Under the pieces are notes generated by a model. That model made no database searches. It was not told the origin of the DNA and saw nothing but the letters and a program-made list of their open reading frames with translations. The translations under genes and the position numbers were made by a program. A stretch of DNA of 64,000 nucleotides from Gemmataceae bacterium. Its GTDB lineage: Bacteria; Planctomycetota; Planctomycetia; Gemmatales; Gemmataceae. Shown here in pieces: positions 1 to 8,525 of the stretch; position 1 is the first letter of the stretch, and every line of letters starts with the position of its first letter. The stretch lies in NCBI GenBank assembly GCA_022842245.1, contig JALHPZ010000014.1, forward strand, positions 107,831 through 171,830, written 5' to 3'.

Positions 1-752
1 ATTCCGTTCCGGTGCTGAAGGTCGAAACCGGCGGCAAACTCCTCGCCGTCGTCTTCGGCTACGCCTGCCACAACACCACACAATCGTACTACCAGTGGTG
101 CGGCGACTACGCCGGCTTCGCCCAGATCGAGATTGAAAAGGCCCACCCCGGTGCCACGGCGCTCTACTGGATCGGCTGCGGCGGCGACGTGAACCCCCAG
201 CCGCGCGGCAAGGAGGATCTCTGCATCAAGCACGGCAAGGAACTCGCCGACGGCGTCGCGAAGGCGCTGGCGGGCGAACTGAAGCCGATCACCGGTTCGC
301 TCACCGCGAAATACGCGACCATCGATTTGAAGCTCGACGGCTCCGCAACGAAGGAATCGCTCCAGGCTGACCAACTCAGAAATAGCCTCGCACACAAGAA
401 CCGAGCCACGCGCCTGCTCAAGATGCTCGCCGAAACGGGCGCGATGACGTCGAACTACCCGCACTATCCCGTGCAGGTCTGGAAGCTGGGCGACCAAATC
501 ACCTGGGTCGGCCTCGGCGGCGAAGTGGTACTCGACTACGCCATTCGTATCCGCAAGGAGTTGCCGAAAAACCGCACCGTCTGGGTCGCCGGCTACTGTA
601 ACGACGTGATGGCGTACATTCCGTCCAAGCGCATTCTTCTCGAAGGCGGCTACGAGGGCGAATCGTCGATGGTCTACTACGGCCTGCCCGGAAAATGGGC
701 CGACACGATCGAGGAAACCATCCTCGCAAAAGTGCACGAGTTGGCGAAGTAA
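1..752 (+). CDS. Neutral/alkaline ceramidase-family protein, C-terminal part
   Basis: The reading frame is already open at the left edge, so the true start lies outside the window and only about the last 250 residues are present. The visible protein has an ACHNT motif followed by a GCGGDVNPQPRG stretch. These fit the neutral/alkaline non-lysosomal ceramidase fold (PF04734), where such residues line the metal site. Planctomycetes carry many secreted members of unknown substrate, so hydrolysis of ceramide itself is not shown. The gene ends at TAA just before a strong stem-loop and is convergent with the DUF417 gene. The family call is fairly secure; the substrate is unknown. Confidence 0.75.
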   Translation, partial: SVPVLKVETGGKLLAVVFGYACHNTTQSYYQWCGDYAGFAQIEIEKAHPGATALYWIGCGGDVNPQPRGKEDLCIKHGKELADGVAKALAGELKPITGSLTAKYATIDLKLDGSATKESLQADQLRNSLAHKNRATRLLKMLAETGAMTSNYPHYPVQVWKLGDQITWVGLGGEVVLDYAIRIRKELPKNRTVWVAGYCNDVMAYIPSKRILLEGGYEGESSMVYYGLPGKWADTIEETILAKVHELAK

Positions 753-756
753 ATGG

Positions 757-787
757 CCGGGCGGGGAAGTCGACTCCCGCCCGGTTT
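757..787. terminator. Bidirectional stem-loop terminator
   Basis: A perfect 9-bp stem (CCGGGCGGG paired with CCCGCCCGG) with a 10-nt loop lies between two convergent genes and is followed by TTT on the plus strand. Its place 5 nt after the ceramidase stop supports termination for that gene. It could also serve the DUF417 gene from the other side, where the T-run is short. Confidence 0.65.
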
Positions 788-810
788 CAACTCCGATGAT
801 GACTTATCCC

Positions 811-1392
811 TCACGTCGCGAGAGTCGTCTCTCGTTTCCGCAGGTACGCCTTTGCCGAATCCGCCATCGTCACGAGGGCGGCCCCCATCATGATGGCGTC
901 CTTGATGACGAGCCGTCCGGCCCCACTCAGGTAAGGAAAACCGTGCTGCTCATCGCCGAGCGGCGGCACCCAGCATTCGGGCGTTGTGATCAGAAACGAG
1001 AGCGTGACGAACGACATCACGAAGACCATGAAGCTGCCGACCGCCGCCACTTGTGGGAGCCACGGGTTCAGGCACAGCAGCAGCCCGTATAGGACGATCA
1101 CCGACCCGAGGCCGTACGCGAACAGGTAAGTCCGGTTCGGCTCGTGCCAAGCACGGTTCTCCGGCACCAGTGCGCCTTCCGGGTTCTTGTGGGCCTTATA
1201 GTTGGCGGGGTCGGCATAAAAGAAGCTCATCGTCGGACTGTTCGCGACGAACGGCACGATCCCGTCGGCCTCGTATCGGAAGGCCTTCAGACCGCCGATC
1301 CAGACCAGCACGATGATCAGCCCGACTCTCGTCACCCTCACACCCACCTTGTCCAGGCGGGACGCCAGTTCAAAGAGTTTTCGCACGTCCAT
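811..1392 (-). CDS. DUF417 (YkgB/RclC-type) inner-membrane protein
   Basis: The protein of 193 residues has about four hydrophobic helices and the features of the DUF417 family (E. coli YkgB/RclC): a first helix with VLVWIGGLKAF, then an acidic segment with a VPFVANSP motif, and a late TTPECW motif. The start was chosen at an ATG with a GGAG seven bases upstream; the open frame continues further 5' but that part is low-quality and arginine-rich. The gene lies 49 bp after an AraC-type regulator on the same strand. In E. coli rclC is also controlled by an AraC-type regulator (RclR) in reactive chlorine stress. A similar role here is only inference. Confidence 0.75.
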   Translation of the reverse strand: MDVRKLFELASRLDKVGVRVTRVGLIIVLVWIGGLKAFRYEADGIVPFVANSPTMSFFYADPANYKAHKNPEGALVPENRAWHEPNRTYLFAYGLGSVIVLYGLLLCLNPWLPQVAAVGSFMVFVMSFVTLSFLITTPECWVPPLGDEQHGFPYLSGAGRLVIKDAIMMGAALVTMADSAKAYLRKRETTLAT

Positions 1393-1441
1393 TTTGCATC
1401 TCCGTTCGAGCGATCGGCGACGGTTCATCCGCCGTCTCGAA

Positions 1442-2368
1442 TCAAGTATCGGGGGATACACGGGATTGCAGAATGGGCTGATGGTGCGAAAACATGGACA
1501 GATTGCTCCCGCCGCGAATCTCCGTCTCGAATTCCCGGAAGAAGGTTGGCGATTGACCGGTTGCCTTCTTGAACAGACGGCTGAAATACAGTTCGTCCTC
1601 AAAGCCGAGTTCCCGGGAAATCTCCTTCACTGACCTGAGCGTGTGGAGCAGTTGCCACTTGGCATGAATCAGGATGCGGTTGCGGATCAGGTCGGTCGGC
1701 GTGGTCCCCAGGAATTCCCGCACGATCCTGCCGAGCGTCTTCGGCGTGACGTGCAACCGCTTGGCGTATTCGGTCGGCGAGTGCAACGTGCGATAGTTCT
1801 GCTCGATCAGATCACGGAGTTCCACGAGAAGCGGGTGCCGAAGGTCGGTCGTGCCCGGTCCGCACGCCCCTCCCATCGGCGATTTGAGCCTCGTGGCCAG
1901 GATCAGCAAGACCTTTAGATGGGCGAGCATGGCTTCGCTGTAAGCGAGGTCACGATCCTCGTGTTCCTTTCGAATCTGATCGAACAGATTCTTCACATCC
2001 GACTTCGCCCCTGCGTTCAGGACAACCAGGGGGATGCCGTAGGGATCATTGAACAGCAACCCGCTGCAACCGACCTCGGCGTGAAAGGTCTCGACGCAAA
2101 GGAAGTTGGCATGGAACTGGACGACGTCGCCGTGAACCGGGCGGGAGGGTGCAAACCGGATGTGCTGGTAGGGAACGAAGAACAACAACACATCGGGTCC
2201 GAAGCTGAACTGTGACGCATCGGCCCAGAAAGTCCCGGAGCCGGATTCGATCCTGTAGATGGAAAAGCAGTTCGTGCGGGCTGGCTCGTAAGTCTGACTG
2301 CCAAGTCGCAAGCCTTCGATGCGGATCGCCTCGTCGCCACTTCGGGGATCATAGAGGGCTTTGGTCAT
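1442..2368 (-). CDS. AraC-family transcriptional regulator
   Basis: The 308-residue protein has an N-terminal cupin-like sensor half and a C-terminal AraC double helix-turn-helix. The first helix-turn-helix is around the EYAKRLHVTPKTL segment, and the second contains VKEISRELGFEDELYFSRLFKK, closing with the typical SPTFFR end. An ATG six codons further upstream is possible; the chosen one has GGGG directly 5'. It is upstream of and collinear with the DUF417 membrane protein, which is its most likely target. The effector is unknown. Several cysteines in the sensor half would allow redox sensing, but nothing proves it. Confidence 0.88.
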   Translation of the reverse strand: MTKALYDPRSGDEAIRIEGLRLGSQTYEPARTNCFSIYRIESGSGTFWADASQFSFGPDVLLFFVPYQHIRFAPSRPVHGDVVQFHANFLCVETFHAEVGCSGLLFNDPYGIPLVVLNAGAKSDVKNLFDQIRKEHEDRDLAYSEAMLAHLKVLLILATRLKSPMGGACGPGTTDLRHPLLVELRDLIEQNYRTLHSPTEYAKRLHVTPKTLGRIVREFLGTTPTDLIRNRILIHAKWQLLHTLRSVKEISRELGFEDELYFSRLFKKATGQSPTFFREFETEIRGGSNLSMFSHHQPILQSRVSPDT

Positions 2369-2466
2369 GTTCCCCGAAGTTCGCATCGAGTGGACCGCAC
2401 GATTGTCGGCGGAGGACGCCGGCGGCAGATGTGGGGCAAATACGTTCTTGATGCGAAATTGAAAGA

Positions 2467-2536
2467 GCGGGATAGGGGAGTCGAACCCCTCTCACAGCCT
2501 TGGGAAGGCTGGGCACGGCCGATATACCAATCCCGC
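2467..2536 (-). tRNA. tRNA-Gly (anticodon CCC)
   Basis: Read on the minus strand, the 70-nt sequence folds into a full cloverleaf. The acceptor stem is GCGGGAT with ATCCCGC, the anticodon stem CAGCC/GGCTG encloses a TTCCCAA loop (anticodon CCC), and the T arm is AGGGG-TTCGACT-CCCCT. The D stem is weak, with G-U pairs, around a GG-containing loop. The discriminator base is U, as usual for tRNA-Gly. CCA is not encoded. It sits just downstream of upp and may be processed from that transcript. Confidence 0.94.
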
Positions 2537-2577
2537 AACGGTGAAATTCTAGCAAGCCGGTCGCCGAACTCAAGCGG

Positions 2578-3204
2578 TCACGTGGTTCCAAACTGCCGGT
2601 CACCGGCATCGCCAAGCCCGGGGACGATGTAGCCGAGTTCGTTCAGGTGCGAGTCGACCGCCGCCAGATAGATGTCCACGTCGGGGTGGGCGGCCTGAAG
2701 CGCGGCAACACCTTCGGGCGCGGCGATCAGGCCGATGAACCGAACTTGCGGCGTTCCGGCCTGCTTCAGGAGGCGGATCGCCTCGATGGCGGAGCCGCCC
2801 GTCGCCAGCATCGGATCGAGTACGATGCCGAGGCCCATGACGGGCTGTGCGGGCAGCTTGTTGTAATAGGTTACCGGCTTGAGGGTGGCGTGGTCGCGGT
2901 AGAGGCCGATGTGCCAGACGGCGGCTTCGGGCAGCGCGTCGAGCATGGCGTTGGCCATGCCGAGGCCGGCGCGCAGCACCGGCACGAGGCCGACCTTCAC
3001 GTCCAGTTCCTTGCCCACGCACTCGACGAGCGGCGTGCGCACCGGAACGTCGCGCAGGGGCACAGCCCTCGTCGCTTCATAAAAGAGTACCTGCGAAATC
3101 TCGTACACCAACTCGCGAAAGATCGGCGGTGGTGTGTCGTGTGCCCGCAACTTCGCGAGCTTGTGAACGAGGAGCGGATGCGTCGAGACGTGCACGGCGG
3201 CCAT
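2578..3204 (-). CDS. upp: Uracil phosphoribosyltransferase
   Basis: This enzyme joins uracil and PRPP to give UMP in pyrimidine salvage. The length of 208 residues is exactly that of the family. The PRPP-binding signature VLDPMLATGGSA and the uracil-site region near the C-terminus (GYIVPGLGDAGDR) are both present. The start at the ATG of MAAVHVSTHP matches family N-termini; the longer open frame upstream overlaps cdd and is not coding here. It is the last gene of deoA-cdd-upp, 11 bp after cdd, so uracil released by the phosphorylase or from outside can be recaptured. Confidence 0.96.
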   Translation of the reverse strand: MAAVHVSTHPLLVHKLAKLRAHDTPPPIFRELVYEISQVLFYEATRAVPLRDVPVRTPLVECVGKELDVKVGLVPVLRAGLGMANAMLDALPEAAVWHIGLYRDHATLKPVTYYNKLPAQPVMGLGIVLDPMLATGGSAIEAIRLLKQAGTPQVRFIGLIAAPEGVAALQAAHPDVDIYLAAVDSHLNELGYIVPGLGDAGDRQFGTT

Positions 3205-3215
3205 AACCTGATCCT

Positions 3216-3653
3216 TCACTTGATGGCGGGGCGGTTGCCGGTGCTGCCGCCCCCGATCGATTTCCCCATCGTTTTCGCTTCGAACGCGAGCGGGATCAGG
3301 TCGCCCAGTTTGTAACAGACCATTTGCTTCTTGTGGTTCAGCAGGTACACCTCGATATCGCCACACAGTTCCCAGAGGAGTTGGCGGCAGGCACCGCAGG
3401 GCGGTGTGAGTTCTTCGGTCTCGGCATAGACGGCGATGCGGGCGAATTTGCGGGAGCCTTCGGAGATGGCCTTGCAGACCGCGACACGCTCAGCACAGAT
3501 GGTGAGGCCGTAGCTGGCGCATTCGACGTTGCAACCGGTATAGATGATACCGTCGGACGCCTGAACCGCGGCGCCGACTTTGAAGCCGGAAAAGGGCGCG
3601 TGCGCCTTGTTCTTCACGGCGGCGGCGGCAATGAAGAGCGGGTCCGCGCTCAT
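3216..3653 (-). CDS. cdd: Cytidine deaminase
   Basis: This zinc enzyme converts cytidine or deoxycytidine to uridine or deoxyuridine. The 145-residue protein carries the catalytic CAE motif (in ICAERVAV) and the PPCGACRQ zinc motif of homotetrameric cytidine deaminases. Its ATG overlaps the stop of the upstream deoA gene in an ATGA arrangement, so the two are translationally coupled. upp follows 11 bp downstream. The product feeds uridine or deoxyuridine to the pyrimidine phosphorylase encoded upstream. Confidence 0.96.
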   Translation of the reverse strand: MSADPLFIAAAAVKNKAHAPFSGFKVGAAVQASDGIIYTGCNVECASYGLTICAERVAVCKAISEGSRKFARIAVYAETEELTPPCGACRQLLWELCGDIEVYLLNHKKQMVCYKLGDLIPLAFEAKTMGKSIGGGSTGNRPAIK

Positions 3654-4957
3654 GAAATCTGCTCCAAAACCACATTGGAATCCGACGGGCGATCTTCTGT
3701 GAGAGTGTAGCTGGTTCGGGGCCGTTCCAACACCTCCGACAAGCCCGAATCGTCGCGATAATGGACGGCGAGGACGGAATCGCCGGCGCGCACGGCTTCG
3801 CCGGGCTTGGCGCGGACGGTGATCCCGACGGCGGGGTCGATGGCATCCGAGGCCTTGCGCCGCCCGCCGCCGAGGAGCATTCCGGTGAGGCCGAGCGTTT
3901 CGGCATCCAGATCCGCGACGAAGCCGTCGCGCTCAGCCTTGATCTCGTATGTCTTTGGCGCCGTCGGCAATCGGGCATAATCATCGACGACGCGCGGATC
4001 GCCGCCCTGTTGCTCCACCATCTTGCGGAAGCACTCGAGGCCGCGGCCGGAATCGAGCGCGGCGCGGACTTTCGCACGGGCCTGTTCTTCCGACTCGACG
4101 AGTCCCGCGAGCCGGACCATACGGGCGGCGAGGGCGAGCGAAAGTTCGGTGAGATCGGCGGGGCCGTCCCCTTTGAGTGTTTCAATCGATTCGATCACTT
4201 CGAGGGCGTTGCCGACGGCGCGGCCGAGGGGCCGGTCCATGGCGGTGACGAGCGCCTCGCAGCGGAGGCCGTTGAGCCGGGCGACGCGGACGATGCCTTC
4301 GGCGAGGTTGCGGGCGTCGTCGCGCGTTTTCATGAACGCGCCACGGCCACACTTCACGTCCATGACAAGCGAGTCGATCCCTTCGGCGAGCTTTTTGCTC
4401 AGGATCGAAGCCGTGATGAGCGGAATGCACTCGACGGTGCCGGTGACATCGCGGAGGGCATAGAGCGTCTTGTCGGCGGGGGCGACTTCGTCCGTCTGGC
4501 CGATCATGCCGATGCGCGTGGCTCGGAGGGCGGCACGGAATTCCGCTTCCGAGAGATTCACCCGGAAGCCGGGAATCGATTCCAGTTTGTCGAGGGTGCC
4601 CCCGGTGTGGCCGAGTCCGCGGCCGGACATCATCGGCACGTAAGCGCCGCACGCGGCGACGAGCGGGGCAAGGATGAGCGAGGTCTTGTCGCCAACGCCA
4701 CCGGTACTGTGCTTGTCGACCTTCGGGCCGGGCAGGTCGGACAAGTCCAGCCGCTTTCCCGAGTCGGCCATGAGGCGGGTGAACGTGGCGGTTTCGTTCG
4801 GCGTCATGCCGCGCCAGACGATCGCCATGAGTAGCGCGGAGAGTTGATAGGGCTCCCAGTCGGTGCCCGTGGCCGCCGCGCGGACGAAGGCGGCCAGTTC
4901 GGTTTCGGCGAGTTCGCCGCCGTCGCGCTTCCGGCGAATCACGTCCACGGCTCGCAT
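3650..4957 (-). CDS. deoA: Thymidine / pyrimidine-nucleoside phosphorylase
   Basis: This enzyme splits thymidine, deoxyuridine or uridine with phosphate into base and pentose-1-phosphate. The 435-residue protein carries the phosphate-binding KHSTGGVGDKTS motif and the GLGHTGGTLDKLES signature of the family. The start was placed at MRAVDVIRRKRDG, which has AAAGGAG a few bases upstream and matches family N-termini. Whether it is strictly a thymidine phosphorylase (deoA) or a broader pyrimidine-nucleoside phosphorylase (pdp) cannot be read from the sequence alone. It heads the deoA-cdd-upp operon and is divergent from the caspase-like gene across 81 bp. Confidence 0.94.
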   Translation of the reverse strand: MRAVDVIRRKRDGGELAETELAAFVRAAATGTDWEPYQLSALLMAIVWRGMTPNETATFTRLMADSGKRLDLSDLPGPKVDKHSTGGVGDKTSLILAPLVAACGAYVPMMSGRGLGHTGGTLDKLESIPGFRVNLSEAEFRAALRATRIGMIGQTDEVAPADKTLYALRDVTGTVECIPLITASILSKKLAEGIDSLVMDVKCGRGAFMKTRDDARNLAEGIVRVARLNGLRCEALVTAMDRPLGRAVGNALEVIESIETLKGDGPADLTELSLALAARMVRLAGLVESEEQARAKVRAALDSGRGLECFRKMVEQQGGDPRVVDDYARLPTAPKTYEIKAERDGFVADLDAETLGLTGMLLGGGRRKASDAIDPAVGITVRAKPGEAVRAGDSVLAVHYRDDSGLSEVLERPRTSYTLTEDRPSDSNVVLEQIS

Positions 4958-5038
4958 CGTCGGCTCCTTTCCCGCGAACGACTTTGTACCGGCGGAGGCG
5001 AGCAACTACAATTCTCCCTTCCTCCAAAAGGGCGAAAC

Positions 5039-6436
5039 GTGGGCACTTGCCGGTCGTTCCTGGTCGCCGTCGAGCGGCCCCTGCACGCCGGGTTGAGCGG
5101 CGTGCCGGGCGCGGCGGCGGACGCGGCGCGGTTGGACGCGGCGCTGGATACAGCCGGATACGCCAAGGAACATCGCGTGTTCATCGTGGATACGTACGCC
5201 ACGCTCGCGGCCGTTGAGTCGCACTGGAAAAAGTTCCGCCGGAGCATTCGCGCTGGAGATCGCGTCGTCGTCGGTTGGTTAGGACGAGGGCACGCGGGAA
5301 AGGGCCGAGGACGATTCCATTGCTGGGACACGTTGCCCGACGATCGCGCCGGCACGTCTTTCGCGGTGCGGGATTGGCTCGCCGACCTGCATTCGATGCC
5401 GGTTGAAGAGGCGGTGCTGCTGCTGGCCGCGCCGGGAATCGACGCGGACGAACTGACGGACGGCATCGATACAAGAGCGAATCTCGTCGCGTTGATCGCG
5501 GGTCGCGTGGACGAAGAGCCACTTATGCCGACGGAGGGCGGCCTTTGGGGCGACCTCATCGCCGAGGCGATCGCGGGGCGGAACCGCGCCGCCCGCGACG
5601 AATCGGGGCACGTCTCGGCGCGATCGATCCAAAAGGCGCTGGATACAACTTTCCCGGAACGGTTGCGGAGATCCGGTTCGCCGTATCATCGGCAGACGCC
5701 ACACTTGATCGGCCACGCCAAAGGAATCCTGCGAGACCCTCCGAGATCGGAAGGCGGTCCGATCCTGGACGCGGGCCAACTCCGCCGAGTCGCTCTGCGG
5801 TCTGAAACGACGACGGCGCTGCGAGATCTGGCAGACTATCGCAAGACGCACGTGATTCCGGCGAAAGCCGGAGCGGCGAGTCGGCGGTTCGTTCAACGCC
5901 TCGCCGCATCCGACATCCGTAAGGATGTGGAGCGTGTGGCCCTTCTCTGCCGCGAGTCCTTCGGCCACGCACGCCGGCACCTCGCGATCGCCATTGGCAC
6001 CGACGGCACCGGTTCGTTGCGCTCGCCGGACTTCGAATACGCCGTTACCGTCGAACTCGATCCTGGCGATTCGTCTCGCCTGTGCTGGCGGCGGGAATTC
6101 GGCCGGTTTGGCGAACTTGAACTCGCCCGAACCGACTTGTTCGGCCCGGAATTCGATCAACTCGCGTTCGAACTCGCCCGTCCAATCGACGTAGCATCCT
6201 TCGTGGACCGGTTGACGGGCGCACCGAATTCGGACGTCCGCGTCGTGGAGTCGTCCGACGGTGAATCGTGCGAACTGACGCTGCCCGGCATCGCCGGCAC
6301 CATCGAAGTCCGACGGCAGGAAGTCGTCGTCCGGGGCCGCACGCAGCGCGCGACCGGCCTGTTCGATTGCCTGCTGGCATTCCTGACCCGCTTCGGTCCG
6401 ATCGACGAACCGCCGGCGCTGCCGCCGAAACGATAG
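5039..6436 (+). CDS. Degenerate caspase-like (peptidase C14-fold) protein
   Basis: The 465-residue product starts with a caspase-like pattern: SFLVAVERPL, an early alpha-beta segment, then VVVGWLGRGHAG where caspases have the catalytic His in GHG, and VLLLAAPGID where caspases have the catalytic Cys. The histidine is kept but the cysteine is missing, so proteolysis is unlikely. The C-terminal half (roughly residues 250-465) matches nothing I recognise. The start is a GTG with AAAGGGCG upstream; the open frame 5' of it runs over the deoA promoter side and is not convincing. The metal permease gene begins 9 bp downstream, suggesting one transcript. The family assignment is tentative. Confidence 0.5.
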   Translation: MGTCRSFLVAVERPLHAGLSGVPGAAADAARLDAALDTAGYAKEHRVFIVDTYATLAAVESHWKKFRRSIRAGDRVVVGWLGRGHAGKGRGRFHCWDTLPDDRAGTSFAVRDWLADLHSMPVEEAVLLLAAPGIDADELTDGIDTRANLVALIAGRVDEEPLMPTEGGLWGDLIAEAIAGRNRAARDESGHVSARSIQKALDTTFPERLRRSGSPYHRQTPHLIGHAKGILRDPPRSEGGPILDAGQLRRVALRSETTTALRDLADYRKTHVIPAKAGAASRRFVQRLAASDIRKDVERVALLCRESFGHARRHLAIAIGTDGTGSLRSPDFEYAVTVELDPGDSSRLCWRREFGRFGELELARTDLFGPEFDQLAFELARPIDVASFVDRLTGAPNSDVRVVESSDGESCELTLPGIAGTIEVRRQEVVVRGRTQRATGLFDCLLAFLTRFGPIDEPPALPPKR

Positions 6437-6445
6437 GATGACGCG

Positions 6446-7399
6446 ATGGTGGAGTTTCTGAAGTCGATCGTCGAACGAACCGCGCAATCGCTCGGCGCGG
6501 AGCCGTACGAGGTGAACGCCGTACTCGCGATCACCCTCGTGGCGCTGGTCTGCGGCTCCGTCGGCACGCTCGTCGTCGGCAACCGCATGTCGTTCTTCAG
6601 CGACGCCATGGCCCACTGCGCCTTTGCCGGCGTTGCCCTTGGCCTGCTCTCCGTGCTCCTCGTCGACCCGTTGAACCGCAACGTCGACGACTCCCCGTTC
6701 CGCTGGCTCGTCCCCGTCGTCATGATCGCGTTCGGCGCCGCCGTCGGCGTCGGCATCGCCTACTTTCGCGAGCGCACCACCCTCGCCGCCGATTCCATCA
6801 TCGGAGTCTTTTTCGCCCTCGCCATCGGCTTCGGCGCCATGCTCATCCCGCTCGTGAACAAGGCCGGCCAGCGGTTTGATCCCGAAGCATTCCTTTTCGG
6901 TTCCCCCATGTTCGCCGACGCCGAGGATCAATTGATGTTGATCGTGCTCTGCTTCCTCGTCCTCGGCTTCATTCTGTTCCGATTCAACTCGGTGGTCTTC
7001 GCGAGTTTCAGCCCCAGCCTCGCGCGGTCCCGCCGCGTGGAGGTGCGATTGAATCAGTACTTGTTCGTGGTGCTGCTTTCGCTCGTAGTGAATCTGTCGA
7101 TCAAAGCCGTGGGCGTACTACTGATCAACGCGATGCTCGTGGTGCCGGCGGCGGCGGCGGCGAACGGGGCGCGGAACGTGCGACAGCTCTTCGTCGGCAG
7201 CCTCGCGATCGCGCTTGGCAGCGGACTCGGGGGGTTCTTCATCAGCAAAAACTGGTCCTTGAATCTCGGCGCGGGGCGCGTCTTCGAGTTCCGCACCGGC
7301 GGCACGATCGTGGTACTCACGGTCCTCTGCTTCTTCGCGACAGCGTTCTTCGCCCGTCTCCGCGGCCGCCGCGTCCACGGAACGGACTGCGCGTGTTGA
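6446..7399 (+). CDS. ABC-3 family metal ABC transporter permease
   Basis: This 317-residue protein is a multi-helix permease of the ZnuB/MntB type (PF00950), which moves zinc, manganese or iron with a separate ATPase and a binding protein. Supporting features are the early RMSFFSDAMAHCAFAGVALG segment, which is the family signature, and the later KAVGVLLINAMLVVPAA segment. About eight hydrophobic helices are visible. No matching ATPase or solute-binding protein is present in the window, so the partners must be encoded elsewhere. It follows the caspase-like gene by 9 bp. The direction is presumed import; the metal cannot be read from sequence. Confidence 0.88.
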   Translation: MVEFLKSIVERTAQSLGAEPYEVNAVLAITLVALVCGSVGTLVVGNRMSFFSDAMAHCAFAGVALGLLSVLLVDPLNRNVDDSPFRWLVPVVMIAFGAAVGVGIAYFRERTTLAADSIIGVFFALAIGFGAMLIPLVNKAGQRFDPEAFLFGSPMFADAEDQLMLIVLCFLVLGFILFRFNSVVFASFSPSLARSRRVEVRLNQYLFVVLLSLVVNLSIKAVGVLLINAMLVVPAAAAANGARNVRQLFVGSLAIALGSGLGGFFISKNWSLNLGAGRVFEFRTGGTIVVLTVLCFFATAFFARLRGRRVHGTDCAC

Positions 7400-7505
7400 A
7401 GACTGTTCGCGATCCCGTTCGTTTGACACAATAGACGAACCGTGTCGCGGCTCCCCGCGTATTGACGGTTGGCGCAAACCGCTTCCCGCAGCCCCGAAGT
7501 GAGCC

Positions 7506-8525
7506 GTGGTCGATCAGATTCGCGACTTCCTCCTGACATTCAGCTCAATTCTCTGGGAGGCGATGCCCTTCATCGTGCTGGGCGCGCTCATCGCCGGCAT
7601 CTTGGAGGAATTCCTGCCCCAACACTGGATCACGAAGTTCATGCCGAAGAACCCGCTGCTCTCCGCGGCGGTCGGCGGCGCGCTCGGGCTGATCTTCCCG
7701 ATGTGCGAATGCGGGATCGTCGTCGTCATGCGCCGCCTGCTCAAGAAGGGCCTGCCGCTCTCCTGCTGCATCGCGTACATGCTCGCCGGGCCGATTCTAA
7801 ACGTCGTCGTACTCTTGAGTACCTACTACGCCTTCAAGACCCACGAGATCGATGGTCAGAAGATCGGATTCGACATGGTCATCCTCCGGGCCGGGCTAGG
7901 GTTCCTCATCGCGACGACCACCGGCGTCATCGTGTATCTCCTGTCACGGAAATCCGGCCCGGCATCCTTCGTAACGCTCTCGGCCATGCCGAAGCCGGCG
8001 CTCCTGCCGATGGTCGAAGACGGCGCGATCCCGGCGAAGCCCAAGCCGCTGACGAAACGGCTCTCGAACATCTCCTCGACGGCGTTGCACGACTTCATGG
8101 ACATCACGGTGTTCCTAATCCTCGGTGCGATCCTCGCCGCCTGTGCAAAACTTTACCTGCAGGCCGGCACCATCGAAAGCATCTCGCAGGAGCAGCCGGT
8201 CGTGGCCATTCCGCTGATGATGCTCGTCGCGGTGCTGATGTGCCTCTGCAGCGAGGCGGACGCCTTCGTGGCCGCGAGCTTCACGAAAATGCACGTCTCG
8301 GCGAAACTCGCCTTCCTCGTACTCGGACCGATGCTCGACTTGAAGCTGCTGATGATGTTCACGCGGGTGTTCCGCGCGAAACTGATCGGCATCATCGTCG
8401 TCTGCACCATCACGCAGGTCTTTCTCTGGTCGATGATCGTGCACCACACCTACCGTCCGTTCTCGGAATCGCTCCTCGGATCGGGCACGCCGGCCGTCAC
8501 GGTGAACGAAGGAGGCAAGCCATGA
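7506..8525 (+). CDS. COG0701/UPF0718 permease (PF03773)
   Basis: The 339-residue integral membrane protein belongs to the DUF318/UPF0718 permease family (B. subtilis YcgR type; relatives of ArsP). The diagnostic piece is PMCECG followed by VVVMRRLLKKGLPLSCC near the first helices, and a second helical bundle contains the matching LMCLCSEADAF motif. The translation start is GTG. Its end overlaps the next gene (DUF1980) in an ATGA arrangement, a pairing also seen for YcgR/YcgQ. Family members are implicated in efflux of metals or metalloids; the substrate here is not known. Confidence 0.85.
   Translation: MVDQIRDFLLTFSSILWEAMPFIVLGALIAGILEEFLPQHWITKFMPKNPLLSAAVGGALGLIFPMCECGIVVVMRRLLKKGLPLSCCIAYMLAGPILNVVVLLSTYYAFKTHEIDGQKIGFDMVILRAGLGFLIATTTGVIVYLLSRKSGPASFVTLSAMPKPALLPMVEDGAIPAKPKPLTKRLSNISSTALHDFMDITVFLILGAILAACAKLYLQAGTIESISQEQPVVAIPLMMLVAVLMCLCSEADAFVAASFTKMHVSAKLAFLVLGPMLDLKLLMMFTRVFRAKLIGIIVVCTITQVFLWSMIVHHTYRPFSESLLGSGTPAVTVNEGGKP

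Noticed and set aside
1393..1602. Upstream extension of the DUF417 gene
   Set aside because: The extra residues are Arg/Cys-rich without family similarity and overlap the end of the AraC gene; the internal ATG has a good ribosome site.
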